A stretch of 64,000 nucleotides of DNA, from NCBI GenBank assembly GCA_964531205.1, contig CAZHGH010000006.1, forward strand, positions 1 to 64,000, in the 5' to 3' direction. Both the position numbers and the translations under genes were made by a program. The stretch is from JAICWY01 sp964531205. GTDB taxonomy: Bacteria; Vulcanimicrobiota; Vulcanimicrobiia; Vulcanimicrobiales; Vulcanimicrobiaceae. Numbering within the stretch: the stretch's first letter is position 1; every line of letters begins with the position of its first letter. A model generated the notes under the pieces. It ran no database searches, was not told the DNA's origin, and saw nothing but the letters and a program-made list of their open reading frames with translations. Shown piece after piece: positions 41,844-50,577 of this stretch.

Positions 41844-42170
41844 ATGGCGAAGATTGAGGACTTGAAGAACGCCGCGCAACACGGCACAAGAATCATCGAC
41901 ATTCGAAAGAAGCCGGACGAAAAGCAGATTCCCGGCTCACTTCGTTATAACGGCGAAGATCTTGAAAACGCGGAGCAGTTGCCGTTCTCAAAGGACGAGA
42001 ACGTCGTACTATACTGCGGCAGCGGAAATTCATGCTCACGCGTCGCACAGACGCTGCGTGAAAAAGGTTACACCAATGCGGAAGCGTTGGAAGGCGGCTA
42101 TGCCGCCTGGAAAGAGGCCGGATTACCGCTCGAGCCCATCACCGAACTAAAGGAGTTAAAGAAATCGTGA
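41844..42170 (+). CDS. Single-domain rhodanese-like protein
   Basis: A 108-residue cytoplasmic sulfurtransferase domain. The active-site loop is CGSGNSCSR with catalytic Cys58, and the fold motifs IIDIRKKPD and LEGGYAAWKEAGLPLE are normal. A second Cys (64) in the loop is unusual and might react with a Cys58 persulfide. ATG 41844 is preferred to GTG 41838. It overlaps the next gene by 4 bases (GTGA). Confidence 0.88.
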   Translation: MAKIEDLKNAAQHGTRIIDIRKKPDEKQIPGSLRYNGEDLENAEQLPFSKDENVVLYCGSGNSCSRVAQTLREKGYTNAEALEGGYAAWKEAGLPLEPITELKELKKS

Positions 42171-42559
42171 TCGCGCTTATTACGTTTCTCGTTGCGCTTG
42201 ATTCCGCCGCACCATCAAACACGGCGGCTCCCTCCACCCCACCATCGGCGTCGCCCGCCGCAATCGGGCTGCCGAAAGATCCCGAGCAGTTGGCGCGGTT
42301 CGAGTTTGCGGAATTTGCCTCAGGTAAGATCGACCAATCGCATTTTTCACAGCCGATTCCGCAAACCGCAATCGATCAGCTTCACCAAGTTCTGCCATCT
42401 TTGGGAGCCATCAAGAGTATGACGCTGATCAAAAAGGCCGATACGCCGGCGGGGCCGGGCTATGCCTATAAGGTCGTGTGCGAAAAGGGAGCTCTCATCG
42501 AACAGTTCGCGGTAAAGGACGGCACGATCACGTCCATATGGTTTGCGCCGGCGCAATAA
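42167..42559 (+). CDS. Small secreted protein of unknown function
   Basis: A 130-residue protein with a short hydrophobic N-terminus, a Pro/Ala/Ser-rich linker (12-33) and an alpha+beta domain (FEFAEFASGKIDQSHFSQ..., ending in GTITSIWFAPAQ) like small domains that precede penicillin-binding-type hydrolases. I do not assign a function. GTG 42167 overlaps the rhodanese stop and AGGAG lies 11 bases upstream. Confidence 0.65.
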   Translation: MIALITFLVALDSAAPSNTAAPSTPPSASPAAIGLPKDPEQLARFEFAEFASGKIDQSHFSQPIPQTAIDQLHQVLPSLGAIKSMTLIKKADTPAGPGYAYKVVCEKGALIEQFAVKDGTITSIWFAPAQ

Positions 42560-42562
42560 GCG

Positions 42563-42958
42563 CTAAAGAGCATCGCTCGCGAGAACCTCGCGTGCACGCG
42601 CGTTGTCACTGGTAGCGATCGCGACGACGGCCCATCCGTCGTCGCGCTGCACCATGTTCAGACCGCGAACGTCGAGGCTAGCATCGGATAGACGGCGCGA
42701 GAGTTGCGCCAGCGCTCCGGGGCGATCCTCGATGCGCGCCAGCAGCACGTCTTCGGTAACTGCATGATAGCCTGCGGCGGTGAGCGCGGCCAGGGCTAAG
42801 TCCGCGGCGCTTTCCTCTAAATCAATGTGCATGACGCCGTCGCCGCCATGGGCTTCGGCGACGATCGACGCGATGCTGATGCCTTTGGAGGCGAGCAGCT
42901 CGGTGATTTCGGCTAGAACGCCCGGACGGTTATGCGAGACGACCGTGATCCGTTGCAC
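42563..42958 (-). CDS. Tandem ACT-domain protein
   Basis: A 131-residue protein with two ACT domains, RITVVSHNRPGVLAEITELL (4-23) and the second at ARIEDRPGALAQLS. ACT domains bind amino acids and regulate metabolic enzymes. GTG 42958 has GGAGG at 6 bases. ATG 42964 directly abuts that GGAGG, and ATG 42979 has AAGGA 8 bases away, so the start is not certain. It overlaps the end of the decarboxylase gene and is probably co-transcribed with it and gdhA, so it may sense glutamate or histidine. Confidence 0.82.
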   Translation of the reverse strand: MQRITVVSHNRPGVLAEITELLASKGISIASIVAEAHGGDGVMHIDLEESAADLALAALTAAGYHAVTEDVLLARIEDRPGALAQLSRRLSDASLDVRGLNMVQRDDGWAVVAIATSDNARAREVLASDAL

Positions 42959-44036
42959 GAACATCCTCCACAAATGCATCGATCTGTTCCTTCGTAATGC
43001 CCGGCATCACGATGAGGTGCGAGATATTCCCTTGAGTCGCCAGTTGCCATTTTGCGCGTACGGATTCTGCGATCTTCGGGAAGACCACCGTAATTGCGCT
43101 GGGATTTCGCCAAGCCTGAACTCCCGCGCTGCGCAATCGATCTTCGGCGTACGCGGCTAGCTCCAGAGAGCGCATCGCGCGCCGGCGCAAACCTTCCGCG
43201 CCGAGCGTTTGCAAACGATGCCACAGGATGAGCGGCGTGAAACCGTTGCGCGACCCGCTGATAGTCGTGTCGAGCGTTCCGATGTAATCGATGGACCTCG
43301 CAATGCGCGAGACGTTGTGCTTGCGCGCGATGACAACGCCCGTCGGCATCGGGCAGCCGATGAATTTGTGACCGCTGATTGAGATGCTGTCGGCGCCATC
43401 CGCAAAATCGAAACGGGGCCTCGGATCGAGAAACGGCGCGTAAGCGCCCGAAAGCGCGGCATCCGAGTGGATGTAGCGCTCGCGAATCGCAAGCGAATCC
43501 ATGATCTCGCGGATACGCGCGATGTCGTCGCGCGCTTCGGTCATGGTCGTTCCGATATTTGCGAAGACGATCGGCGGCACGTCGCGATGGATCTTCAGCG
43601 TTTCGTGCAGATCGTCGTAATCTATCTCGCCGTTCGCCTGCGATCGAATCATGATGTGGCGCATTCCGAGGAAATGCAGATTCTTGCTCACGCTGTAATG
43701 CGTGTGCTCGGAGTAGTACACGACGCCGCGCGGATGAAGTTCGCGCGCCAAGTACAATCCGTAAAGGTTGCCCTCGGTCCCGCCGTTGGTGACGTAGCCC
43801 CACCAATCATTCTCCGGAGCGCGCAACAGCTGCGCAAAAAACTCAACCACTTCGCGTTCGAAGCCACGCGTTTCCACTTGATACGTGCCTTCGGCAAACG
43901 GATCGCCGACGTTGTTTACGGGAAACTCTAAGAATCGCAGAAGAGGGGAAATGTCGAAGTCTTTCGCGGAAGGATAGCCCAGCGCACGATCGTTCGCATC
44001 GCGCATACGACTGTAGAGATCGTCAAGGGCCTGCAT
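42930..44036 (-). CDS. PLP-dependent amino-acid decarboxylase, histidine-decarboxylase type
   Basis: A 368-residue group II decarboxylase, the size of Gram-negative histidine decarboxylases (378). NGGTEGNLYGLYLAR binds PLP phosphate (84-98), HTHYSVSKN holds the ring-stacking His (111-119), SDAALSG gives Asp192, and SGHKFIGCPMP gives PLP Lys224. By family it should make histamine from histidine, but the substrate is uncertain; related proteins decarboxylate serine or glutamate. ATG 44036 with AAGGG 9 bases upstream is used. It follows gdhA by 34 bases and precedes the ACT protein. Confidence 0.85.
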   Translation of the reverse strand: MQALDDLYSRMRDANDRALGYPSAKDFDISPLLRFLEFPVNNVGDPFAEGTYQVETRGFEREVVEFFAQLLRAPENDWWGYVTNGGTEGNLYGLYLARELHPRGVVYYSEHTHYSVSKNLHFLGMRHIMIRSQANGEIDYDDLHETLKIHRDVPPIVFANIGTTMTEARDDIARIREIMDSLAIRERYIHSDAALSGAYAPFLDPRPRFDFADGADSISISGHKFIGCPMPTGVVIARKHNVSRIARSIDYIGTLDTTISGSRNGFTPLILWHRLQTLGAEGLRRRAMRSLELAAYAEDRLRSAGVQAWRNPSAITVVFPKIAESVRAKWQLATQGNISHLIVMPGITKEQIDAFVEDVRATDHGRLA

Positions 44037-44070
44037 TATTGCAGGCCCTTGTTGATTTGCCAGAGGCAAA

Positions 44071-45330
44071 CTATGCGTACACACCACGCAGCTTCAGACA
44101 CTGCACGACGCGGTCGATAGCGACCATGTACGCCGCCGTGCGGTACGGGATCTTATGACGGTTCGCAATGGCGCGCAACTCGTGGAAGTTTGTGATGAGC
44201 GTATCTTCGAGACGCTCGTTCACTTCGTTCAGCTTCCAGAAGTAGCCCATGCGATCTTGAACCCATTCGAAGTACGAAACCGTTACACCGCCGGCGTTCG
44301 CCATGATATCCGGAATAACGACGATACCGCGTTCGTTGAAGATCCGGTCCGCTTCCGGTGTCGTCGGACCATTTGCGCCCTCAACGATCAGCTTGGCCTT
44401 GACTTGCGCTGCATTTTCTGCTGTCAGCACTTTTTCGAGTGCCGCGGGAACCAGTACGTCACAATCTGCGACGAGCAACTCCGCATTGCTGATCTTGTCG
44501 CCTTCGCGGAAAGCGCCGAGGTTGCGATCTTTTTCAACGAGTTCGATCGCCTTGTCCAAGTTGATGCCGTTTTCGTTGTAATACGCGCCCGTGACGTCGG
44601 AGATGCCGACCACTTTACAGCCGCGGTCGGCGAACAAGCGTGCCGCCCACATGCCGACGTTACCGAAGCCCTGAACGATCACGCGCGCGTCTTTGGGTTG
44701 AACGCCGAGATTCGCGAGTTCGTCCATGCCGCAGATCATTACGCCGCGGCCCGTCGCTTCGACGCGGCCTTTCGAACCGCCGATTGCGAGCGGCTTTCCG
44801 GTGACCACGCCTGGCACGGCTTGACGTATATGCATGGAATAGGTGTCCATGAACCATGCCATCGTTTGCGGATTCGTGTTGACGTCCGGCGCCGGTACGT
44901 CTTTGTCCGGGCCCACGACCTCAACAAGTTCTGCTGCATACCGGCGCGTAATGCGTTCGAGTTCGTTTTGCGAGAGCTTCGAAGGATCGCAAGTCACGCC
45001 GCCTTTTGCACCGCCGAACGGCAGGTCGACGACCGCACACTTCCACGTCATCCAAAATGCGAGTGCGGTGACTTCGTCGAGCGTCACACCCGGATGGAAG
45101 CGAATACCGCCCTTAGCCGGCCCGCGCGCGAAGCTGTATTGCACGCGATATCCGGTGTAAACCTCGAACTCGCCGTTATCGCGCTGAAACGGAATCGAGA
45201 AAATAATTTGGCGGGTCGGGTGCGTCAAGATGGCGCGCATTGACGAATCGAGTTCGAGCAGATTGGCCGCTTCGTTAAAATAAGCGATGCCGTCGCCGAA
45301 CACCGAGACTTCGCGCACAGCAGTGGTCAT
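44071..45330 (-). CDS. gdhA: Glutamate dehydrogenase
   Basis: Converts glutamate to 2-oxoglutarate and ammonia (or the reverse), 419 residues, hexameric type. Substrate Lys residues are in GGIRFHPGV and PFGGAKGGV, the Rossmann fold begins at VQGFGNVGMWAARL, and GANGPTTPEAD and IMANAGGVTVSYFEW complete the pattern. ATG 45330 has GGAGG 13 bases upstream, which is far. Upstream lies a 364-base non-coding region with a strongly folded element that could be its leader. It feeds a catabolic scheme with the peptidases in this window. Confidence 0.97.
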   Translation of the reverse strand: MTTAVREVSVFGDGIAYFNEAANLLELDSSMRAILTHPTRQIIFSIPFQRDNGEFEVYTGYRVQYSFARGPAKGGIRFHPGVTLDEVTALAFWMTWKCAVVDLPFGGAKGGVTCDPSKLSQNELERITRRYAAELVEVVGPDKDVPAPDVNTNPQTMAWFMDTYSMHIRQAVPGVVTGKPLAIGGSKGRVEATGRGVMICGMDELANLGVQPKDARVIVQGFGNVGMWAARLFADRGCKVVGISDVTGAYYNENGINLDKAIELVEKDRNLGAFREGDKISNAELLVADCDVLVPAALEKVLTAENAAQVKAKLIVEGANGPTTPEADRIFNERGIVVIPDIMANAGGVTVSYFEWVQDRMGYFWKLNEVNERLEDTLITNFHELRAIANRHKIPYRTAAYMVAIDRVVQCLKLRGVYA

Positions 45331-45694
45331 AGAGCGTTAAAAGCCTCCAGCAAAAAGTCCAAACTTTTAAGAGTTAGGGTATTTCGGTACGTTCCCCTAT
45401 GTTCAAAAGTCGCACGTAGTTTTTCGTTGCCGGTGGGGTGGTGCCGGGCTGAGGACCGCTCGGCGCCCACGTCCTGTGGCCGCCGTCGCTCAGAACAGCC
45501 GAATTTTTCGCGAATCAAGATTTGAAACAGCCCTCCTGGCTGGGCGAAAAATTCGGAACGTCCTCAGCCCGCTGACGCTCCGCCGCTAGCAAAAAAGCGC
45601 TTTGACCGATTGAGCACGCCGTCACGCACGCCGAGGGTTTGGACGTTTTGCTGGAGTCGTTTTAACTAGGGAAGGGGATGGGGTCGGGCGTCGG
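45331..45694. other. 364-base intergenic region between ychF and gdhA
   Basis: No credible protein gene on either strand. The central part (45445-45571) folds into two perfect nested helices (separate entry). 45595-45660 is T/G-rich and unstructured by eye. The last 45 bases before ychF are G-rich. The 90 bases next to gdhA contain a TTTTAAGAGTTAGGGTATTT-like AT-rich stretch that could hold the gdhA promoter, but no clear -35/-10 pair. Confidence 0.6.
45445..45571. ncRNA. Candidate structured RNA upstream of gdhA
   Basis: Outer helix CGGGCTGAGGAC (45445-45456) with GTCCTCAGCCCG (45560-45571), 12 perfect pairs. Inner helix CCGAATTTTTCGC (45499-45511) with GCGAAAAATTCGG (45544-45556), 13 perfect pairs. 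On one side between them is a hairpin GGCGCCCAC/GTGGCCGCC (45462-45484, one mismatch), and at the tip CAGCC-CTCCT-GGCTG (45528-45542). The strand is undecided; on the minus strand it would be in the gdhA leader. It does not show the conserved sequences of RNase P, tmRNA, SRP or the common riboswitches that I can recognise. 6S RNA is possible in overall shape but not supported by sequence. Confidence 0.55.
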
Positions 45695-46789
45695 TCACAC
45701 GTTGAATTTGAAGTTGACCACGTCGCCCTCGCGCATGACGTAGTCCTTGCCCTCGCTCCGTACGAGGCCGGCCGTACGCAGCGCGTCCATGGTTTTGTAC
45801 TTCACGTAATCGTCGTAGTCGACGATCTCCGCGCGGATGAAGCCGCGCTCGATATCGCTGTGAATCTTGCCCGCCGCTTGAGGAGCCTTCGTGCCGCGCT
45901 CGATCGTCCAGGCGCGAACTTCTTTCTCTCCCGCGGTCAGGAACGTCATGAGGCCAAGCAGGTCGTAGGCGGAAACGATCAGCTGATCCAAGCCTCCACG
46001 CTCGATCCCGAGCTCGCGGCAGAACTCGCGCGCCTCCTCTTCCGAGAGACCGGCCAGCTCCGCCTCGACCTTTCCGCAGAATCCGACCACGCCGCTCCCC
46101 TCGGCCGCGGCGATTTCCTTGACCTGCTGAAAAAGCGGCCCAGGGTTGCCGATCTGGTCCTCATCGATATTGGCGACGTAGAGAAGCGGTTTGGCGGTCA
46201 ACAGGAACGACTCGGCGGCTACCTCACCTTCAGGCGAGCCTTTCGGAAACGCGCGGGCGGGCTTGTTGTCCTCCAGCGCAGCCATAAGATTCTTCGCGGC
46301 GTCGACCTTATAGCGAAGCTTAGGATTGGCGCGCGCCTCGCGTTCCAACTTGTCGAGGCGCTTCTGCAGCGTAGCAAGGTCCGCCAAGGCCATCTCAATG
46401 TTAATAATCTCGATGTCCCGGCGCGGGTCCGGTCCGCCCTCGACGTGCGTCACGTTGTCGTCGTGGAAGGCCCGGACTACCATCGCCACGGCGTCCGTCT
46501 CCCGAATATGACTGAGAAATGCGTTGCCGAGCCCCTGGCCGGAACTAGCCCCACGGACGAGCCCCGCTATGTCTAAAAAGCGCATGGTCGCGGGGACGAC
46601 CTGCTTTGAGTCGAGCAGCTGCTTGAGAACCGCTAGACGGTCGTCCGGAACCGGCACTTCGCCAACGTTGGGTTCGATCGTCGCGAAGGGATAGTTCGCA
46701 GCGAGTGCCTGCGCGGAACGGGTGAGCGCGTTGAAAATAGTGGACTTGCCGACGTTGGGCAGCCCGACGATGCCACACGAAAGAGCCAT
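45695..46789 (-). CDS. ychF: Ribosome-binding ATPase YchF (Obg-related)
   Basis: Universal P-loop protein that binds ribosomes and hydrolyses ATP; linked to translation and oxidative stress. The 364 residues match the family length. G1 motif GLPNVGKST (9-17), switch DIAGLVRGA, NIDED in place of the GTP-specific NKxD, and a C-terminal TGS domain (FLTAGEKEVRAWTIERGTKAPQAAG). ATG 46789 gives the conserved start; an in-frame extension to 46819 is unlikely. It is divergent from the nuclease gene. Confidence 0.97.
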   Translation of the reverse strand: MALSCGIVGLPNVGKSTIFNALTRSAQALAANYPFATIEPNVGEVPVPDDRLAVLKQLLDSKQVVPATMRFLDIAGLVRGASSGQGLGNAFLSHIRETDAVAMVVRAFHDDNVTHVEGGPDPRRDIEIINIEMALADLATLQKRLDKLEREARANPKLRYKVDAAKNLMAALEDNKPARAFPKGSPEGEVAAESFLLTAKPLLYVANIDEDQIGNPGPLFQQVKEIAAAEGSGVVGFCGKVEAELAGLSEEEAREFCRELGIERGGLDQLIVSAYDLLGLMTFLTAGEKEVRAWTIERGTKAPQAAGKIHSDIERGFIRAEIVDYDDYVKYKTMDALRTAGLVRSEGKDYVMREGDVVNFKFNV

Positions 46790-46889
46790 AGTGAACCGCG
46801 CTCCGTTCGTGCGATGCAACCCGCCGCCCTGGTTCGACGGTCGCTTCCTAAGGAATGATCAGAAGGCCGATGCGTAGGATAGGTCTGTC

Positions 46890-47363
46890 ATGCGCCAGAT
46901 GAAGGTTGACAAACTCGGCATCGATTTGCTCACGCACGACCCGGTTGTCATCCTCAAAGACATGGATGGGAAACGTTTTTTGCCCATTCTCATCGGCCCA
47001 TTTGAAGCGACCGCTATCGCGCTGGCGCTCGAAGGCGCGCCGGTTCCGCGCCCCTTGACACACGATCTGATGCGTACGGTGTTCGAAACGCTGGACGCCC
47101 GTCTCGAGCAAGTCGTCATTCACGACATCCGCGAATCGACGTTTTTCGCGAAACTCATCGTACGTACGAACGGCGAACTGCAAGAAATCGACGCCCGTCC
47201 CTCCGATGGCATCGCGCTTGCGCTGCGTATGAGCGCGCCGATTTATGTCTCCGACAAGATCGTGCTCGAAGAATCCGTACCGGACAAGAAAGAGGAAGGC
47301 GCGGAAGTCGAGCGGTTCAAGAAATTCATCGAAGATCTGAAACCTTCAGATTTTAATCGCTAA
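46890..47363 (+). CDS. Bifunctional nuclease family protein (BFN, DUF151)
   Basis: A 157-residue protein of the BFN family. It has the core motifs VVILKD...RFLPILIGPFEA and PLTHDLM, and IREST.FAKLIV with DARPSDGIALALR (about 98-116). Homologues act on DNA and RNA in plants, and the bacterial role is poorly known. ATG 46890 is used, with AGGATAGG upstream. ATG 46899 is an alternative. It ends 4 bases into the convergent FAD-monooxygenase gene. Confidence 0.92.
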   Translation: MRQMKVDKLGIDLLTHDPVVILKDMDGKRFLPILIGPFEATAIALALEGAPVPRPLTHDLMRTVFETLDARLEQVVIHDIRESTFFAKLIVRTNGELQEIDARPSDGIALALRMSAPIYVSDKIVLEESVPDKKEEGAEVERFKKFIEDLKPSDFNR

Positions 47364-48925
47364 ACTGAGAACATCTCGCTGCACCAGTTCTCCAATGCTT
47401 CCGCATCGGTTGCTGCGCCGCGAAAACCGATGTAGCCGTCCGGACGTACGACATAGAGCATGCCCATCCGGTGCGCGTACCGGTTGTGAAACGTTTCGTC
47501 GCCGTCGATAAGAACGCAGCCCTGCATGACGTCTTGGAATCGCGCCACCACTTCGGCAAAGCGCTGAAGCTGCGGCTCGGATTGCGGTGCGACGGCAAGC
47601 GCCGTGTGCGTCGGCTCTCTCAGCAGCTCGAACATCCGAAAACGCGATTGCGTTTCGTCCACCGTCTCGCAATCGGGTGCGCGATCGCCGGCGCGCAGCG
47701 TTGAGCCGCCACCCGAATCGCAAACGATGGCGCTCTTGCGATAATTTCCACCGACGTCGGAAACGGCGTCACGCAACCGTTCTTGAACAGCATCCAATGC
47801 CGATAAGCGGCTCAATATCCCGTCCCGCAGGCGCTGCAAAAACCAATTCGAAGCCGTCGCGGCGCGCATGACCGCAGAGGACACCTCGGCGCGCACATGC
47901 GCGTGCGGCCTGCGCTCTTCCGCGTATGAATCCAACAGTTCCGGCGCTGCGAGGTGCCGCCGAACCAAAGCGATTTTCCACATCAGATTGCCCGCGTCTT
48001 GAACGCCCGCGTTGAGCGCTTCACCGCTTAGAGGCGTGTAGACGGCTGCGGCTTCGCCTGCCAAAAATACGCGTCCGCCGCCGTAAAAGGGCTGGTACTC
48101 GGAGGTTGCAGTGAACCTGCGCATCCAACGCGGACCGCTCACGCGAACATTTACAACTCCTGCTGCATCGATAGCAGCTTGGAAATCCGTAAGTTCGGGT
48201 TCGCGTTCCGGAATTTCGGCCGGTGCAAAGACGACGCGATACTGCGTTTCATCGATGCGGCCGATAAAAACAAAACTTGCGCCGCGCAAGTACACGCGCA
48301 TTTCGTCGAGCGGCGCATCACCGTCCACGTGCATATCGCCAAGGTAGAAATCGAAGTCGCCGGTTTCGTGACGCGGCACGCCGAGAAAACGCCTTACGGT
48401 ACTCTGCGCGCCGTCACATCCAATCAGAAACGCCGCATCGACGGCTTCGCGAGTGCCGTCGCCATACAGCAGCATACATTCTACGCAATCGACTCCGTCC
48501 ACGAACGATTCGAGCGCGACGTTCCTCTCAACGCGTCCGCCGAGGCCTTCGATATGCTCGGTGAAGTAGCGTTCCGTTCGATCCTGCGGCAAGAACAACA
48601 CGAAGGGATAATTGCTGGGAAGTTCGTCGAAGGACGATTCCAAAATCCGCTTGCCATCGCTGTAAATGCGAATCCGCTTCAGCTGCATGCCGCATTCGAT
48701 GGCGCGCTGCGCAATTTCGTACCGCTCGAATTGCTCGAGCGTATGCGTGTGGATGACGAGCGCGTTCGACTGCAACGCGCCGTGCGCGGCCTTGTCGATG
48801 AGGCGGTATCGCAAACCAAAACGCGCCGCCTCAGCCGCCATAGCCAAACCGGTCGGTCCGGCTCCGGCGATCAATACGTCGAGCTCGCGCTCACCTAAAT
48901 GTCCCACTCCCACAGGTTGTACCAC
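47360..48925 (-). CDS. FAD-dependent aromatic-type monooxygenase (PHBH/phenol hydroxylase class)
   Basis: A protein of up to 521 residues with N-terminal FAD motif GAGPTG (21-26), middle motif CDGAQSTVRR (DG motif for FAD and NADPH), and a third motif GEAAAVYTPLSGEALNAG that departs from the usual GDAAHxxxPxxGxGxN. The C-terminal 100 residues resemble the thioredoxin-like domain of phenol hydroxylases. The altered motif suggests an unusual substrate or weaker FAD contact. The start is uncertain: GTG 48925, 48913 and 48907 are all in frame, each overlapping the end of the lipoprotein gene. It is coupled to that gene, as the sarcosine-oxidase-like gene is to the first lipoprotein. Confidence 0.82.
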   Translation of the reverse strand: MVQPVGVGHLGERELDVLIAGAGPTGLAMAAEAARFGLRYRLIDKAAHGALQSNALVIHTHTLEQFERYEIAQRAIECGMQLKRIRIYSDGKRILESSFDELPSNYPFVLFLPQDRTERYFTEHIEGLGGRVERNVALESFVDGVDCVECMLLYGDGTREAVDAAFLIGCDGAQSTVRRFLGVPRHETGDFDFYLGDMHVDGDAPLDEMRVYLRGASFVFIGRIDETQYRVVFAPAEIPEREPELTDFQAAIDAAGVVNVRVSGPRWMRRFTATSEYQPFYGGGRVFLAGEAAAVYTPLSGEALNAGVQDAGNLMWKIALVRRHLAAPELLDSYAEERRPHAHVRAEVSSAVMRAATASNWFLQRLRDGILSRLSALDAVQERLRDAVSDVGGNYRKSAIVCDSGGGSTLRAGDRAPDCETVDETQSRFRMFELLREPTHTALAVAPQSEPQLQRFAEVVARFQDVMQGCVLIDGDETFHNRYAHRMGMLYVVRPDGYIGFRGAATDAEALENWCSEMFSV

Positions 48926-50526
48926 GGCGTGCTCGATGGATTCACCTTAAAACCGGTAAGGTCGGGCGAGCGTACGACGATCCGCCGCCGCTCGTAGATC
49001 GGAATGTATGGGATGGTCTGCCACAACAACCGTTCCGCGCGCGAGTAGATGGCCGCCCGCTGACGCTCATCGTTCGTTTGCAGGCCTTGCTTTTCGAGCG
49101 AGTCGACTTGCGGATTGCAGTACCGGTACACGTTTTCGCCTTTCGGATAGAACGCGTTGCAGTCTACATAATACGATAAGTCCGGATCCCAGCCGAGTGT
49201 GACGCCGTACGTCGCGAAATCGTAACGGTTTCCGTATATCGGTCCGTCAGGCGTGAAGATCGCGTTGTATGCATAGCTTTTCACCGAGAGCCGCACGCCG
49301 ATTGCGGCGAAATATTGCTGGAGCTGCACCGAGAGCATGCGTTGGGAATCGGAACCCGCGATGACATCCAACGTATAGTCCAAACGTGCGTTCCCGCGCG
49401 TGCGTATGCCGTCTCCTCCGCGGCGCCATCCCGCGGAATCGAGTAAGAGGTTAGCGCGGACGGGATCGTAATTGAACGCCGGGTTCTTTGTATAACCGAT
49501 TGCCGTAGGGGGAACATAGTCGTACGCGTCTTCCGCAGAACCGCGCGTCAACTTGGCGACGATCGCATTGTAATCAATCGACATCGTCAGAGCTTGACGC
49601 ACACGAACGTCGTCCAGGCCGGGATGGCTCTCATTCAAGATAAGCAGCGCCTGCGAGTTCCAGGGTTTGAGTTCCGTTACGACGTCGGGAAGTTTTTGAT
49701 ACTGATCGTACAGCGTCGAAGGCGGCGATGCGACCAGGTCAATATGATGTAAACGCACTTCGTTCAAAATCGTGGAGTCGTTTGGAATGATGTAGAACTC
49801 AATGCGCTGCAGTTTTGGTCTTCCGCGAAAATAGAGGTCGTTGCGCTCCAGCACGATTCTGCGGCCACGTTCCCACTTCGCGAATTTGAACGGTCCCGAA
49901 CCGACAGGCGCAGAGTTAAAGGGCACTTGATTGATCGATTTGTACCGCTGCAAAAGATGCGCAGGCAAAACCGGCTTTCCGCCTTCCTGAAGCGGCGTAA
50001 AGAACTTGCTGAGAAACGGCGGATACCGGTGGCGCAGATGGACGACAACCGTATAGGCGTCCGGCGTATCGATTGACGCAATTTCCGTGTAGCCCTCGCG
50101 ATGCAGCGTGTTGTTGTTGGGATTAATGACCGCTTGCCATGAAAATTTCACGTCCGCCGATGTAAGCGGTACGCCATCATGCCACCGCACGTTATGGCGG
50201 AGATGATAGGTGTACGCAGTTCCGTCTTTTGAGATGCCGCCGTTTTGAAGCGTCGGAACTTCCGTCGCGAGATCGCCCTGCAAGTGCCCGGTGTCATCGG
50301 CCACTATAAGATACGAATAGATCATCGACGAGAGGAAGTACACGAGGTCCATCGTCGAGAGGTACTCGTTCAAGCTGTCGGGATCCGAAAGATCCGCGAA
50401 ACGCAGCACGTGCGGAACGGTCCACGAGTGCCGCCCTTGTATCTCGCCGTTCAATCCGGCAGTACGCGTGCATCCCGATGACAGGACGGCGCAAAGTAGC
50501 GCGACGGCAATAAGACGCCTTCTCAT
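48895..50526 (-). CDS. Peptide-binding lipoprotein (SBP_bac_5 family), second copy
   Basis: A 543-residue lipoprotein with lipobox LSSGC (Cys19), blocks YHLRHNVRWHDGVPLTSADV and GSGPFKFAKW, and C-terminal YNLWEWDI. It is clearly paralogous to 14283-15866 (shared NPNNNTLHREGY/NPANNAVSRHGY, GRPKLQRIEFY/GKPRLQRIEIR). No permease genes follow. ATG 50526 has AAGGTG upstream. It is divergent from mtnP by 51 bases. Confidence 0.93.
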   Translation of the reverse strand: MRRRLIAVALLCAVLSSGCTRTAGLNGEIQGRHSWTVPHVLRFADLSDPDSLNEYLSTMDLVYFLSSMIYSYLIVADDTGHLQGDLATEVPTLQNGGISKDGTAYTYHLRHNVRWHDGVPLTSADVKFSWQAVINPNNNTLHREGYTEIASIDTPDAYTVVVHLRHRYPPFLSKFFTPLQEGGKPVLPAHLLQRYKSINQVPFNSAPVGSGPFKFAKWERGRRIVLERNDLYFRGRPKLQRIEFYIIPNDSTILNEVRLHHIDLVASPPSTLYDQYQKLPDVVTELKPWNSQALLILNESHPGLDDVRVRQALTMSIDYNAIVAKLTRGSAEDAYDYVPPTAIGYTKNPAFNYDPVRANLLLDSAGWRRGGDGIRTRGNARLDYTLDVIAGSDSQRMLSVQLQQYFAAIGVRLSVKSYAYNAIFTPDGPIYGNRYDFATYGVTLGWDPDLSYYVDCNAFYPKGENVYRYCNPQVDSLEKQGLQTNDERQRAAIYSRAERLLWQTIPYIPIYERRRIVVRSPDLTGFKVNPSSTPWYNLWEWDI

Positions 50527-50577
50527 GCATTACACCTTCGAGGGTAGAACGCGTTTTCCCAGAATCCAGCGCCTCCT

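Noticed and set aside
44155..45243. Open frame of 362 codons antisense to gdhA
   Set aside because: gdhA is a clear gene over its full length, and the antisense product has no conserved motifs.
45445..45571. 6S RNA, RNase P RNA, SRP RNA or tmRNA
   Set aside because: The conserved core sequences of these classes are not seen; only the general long-hairpin shape resembles 6S RNA.
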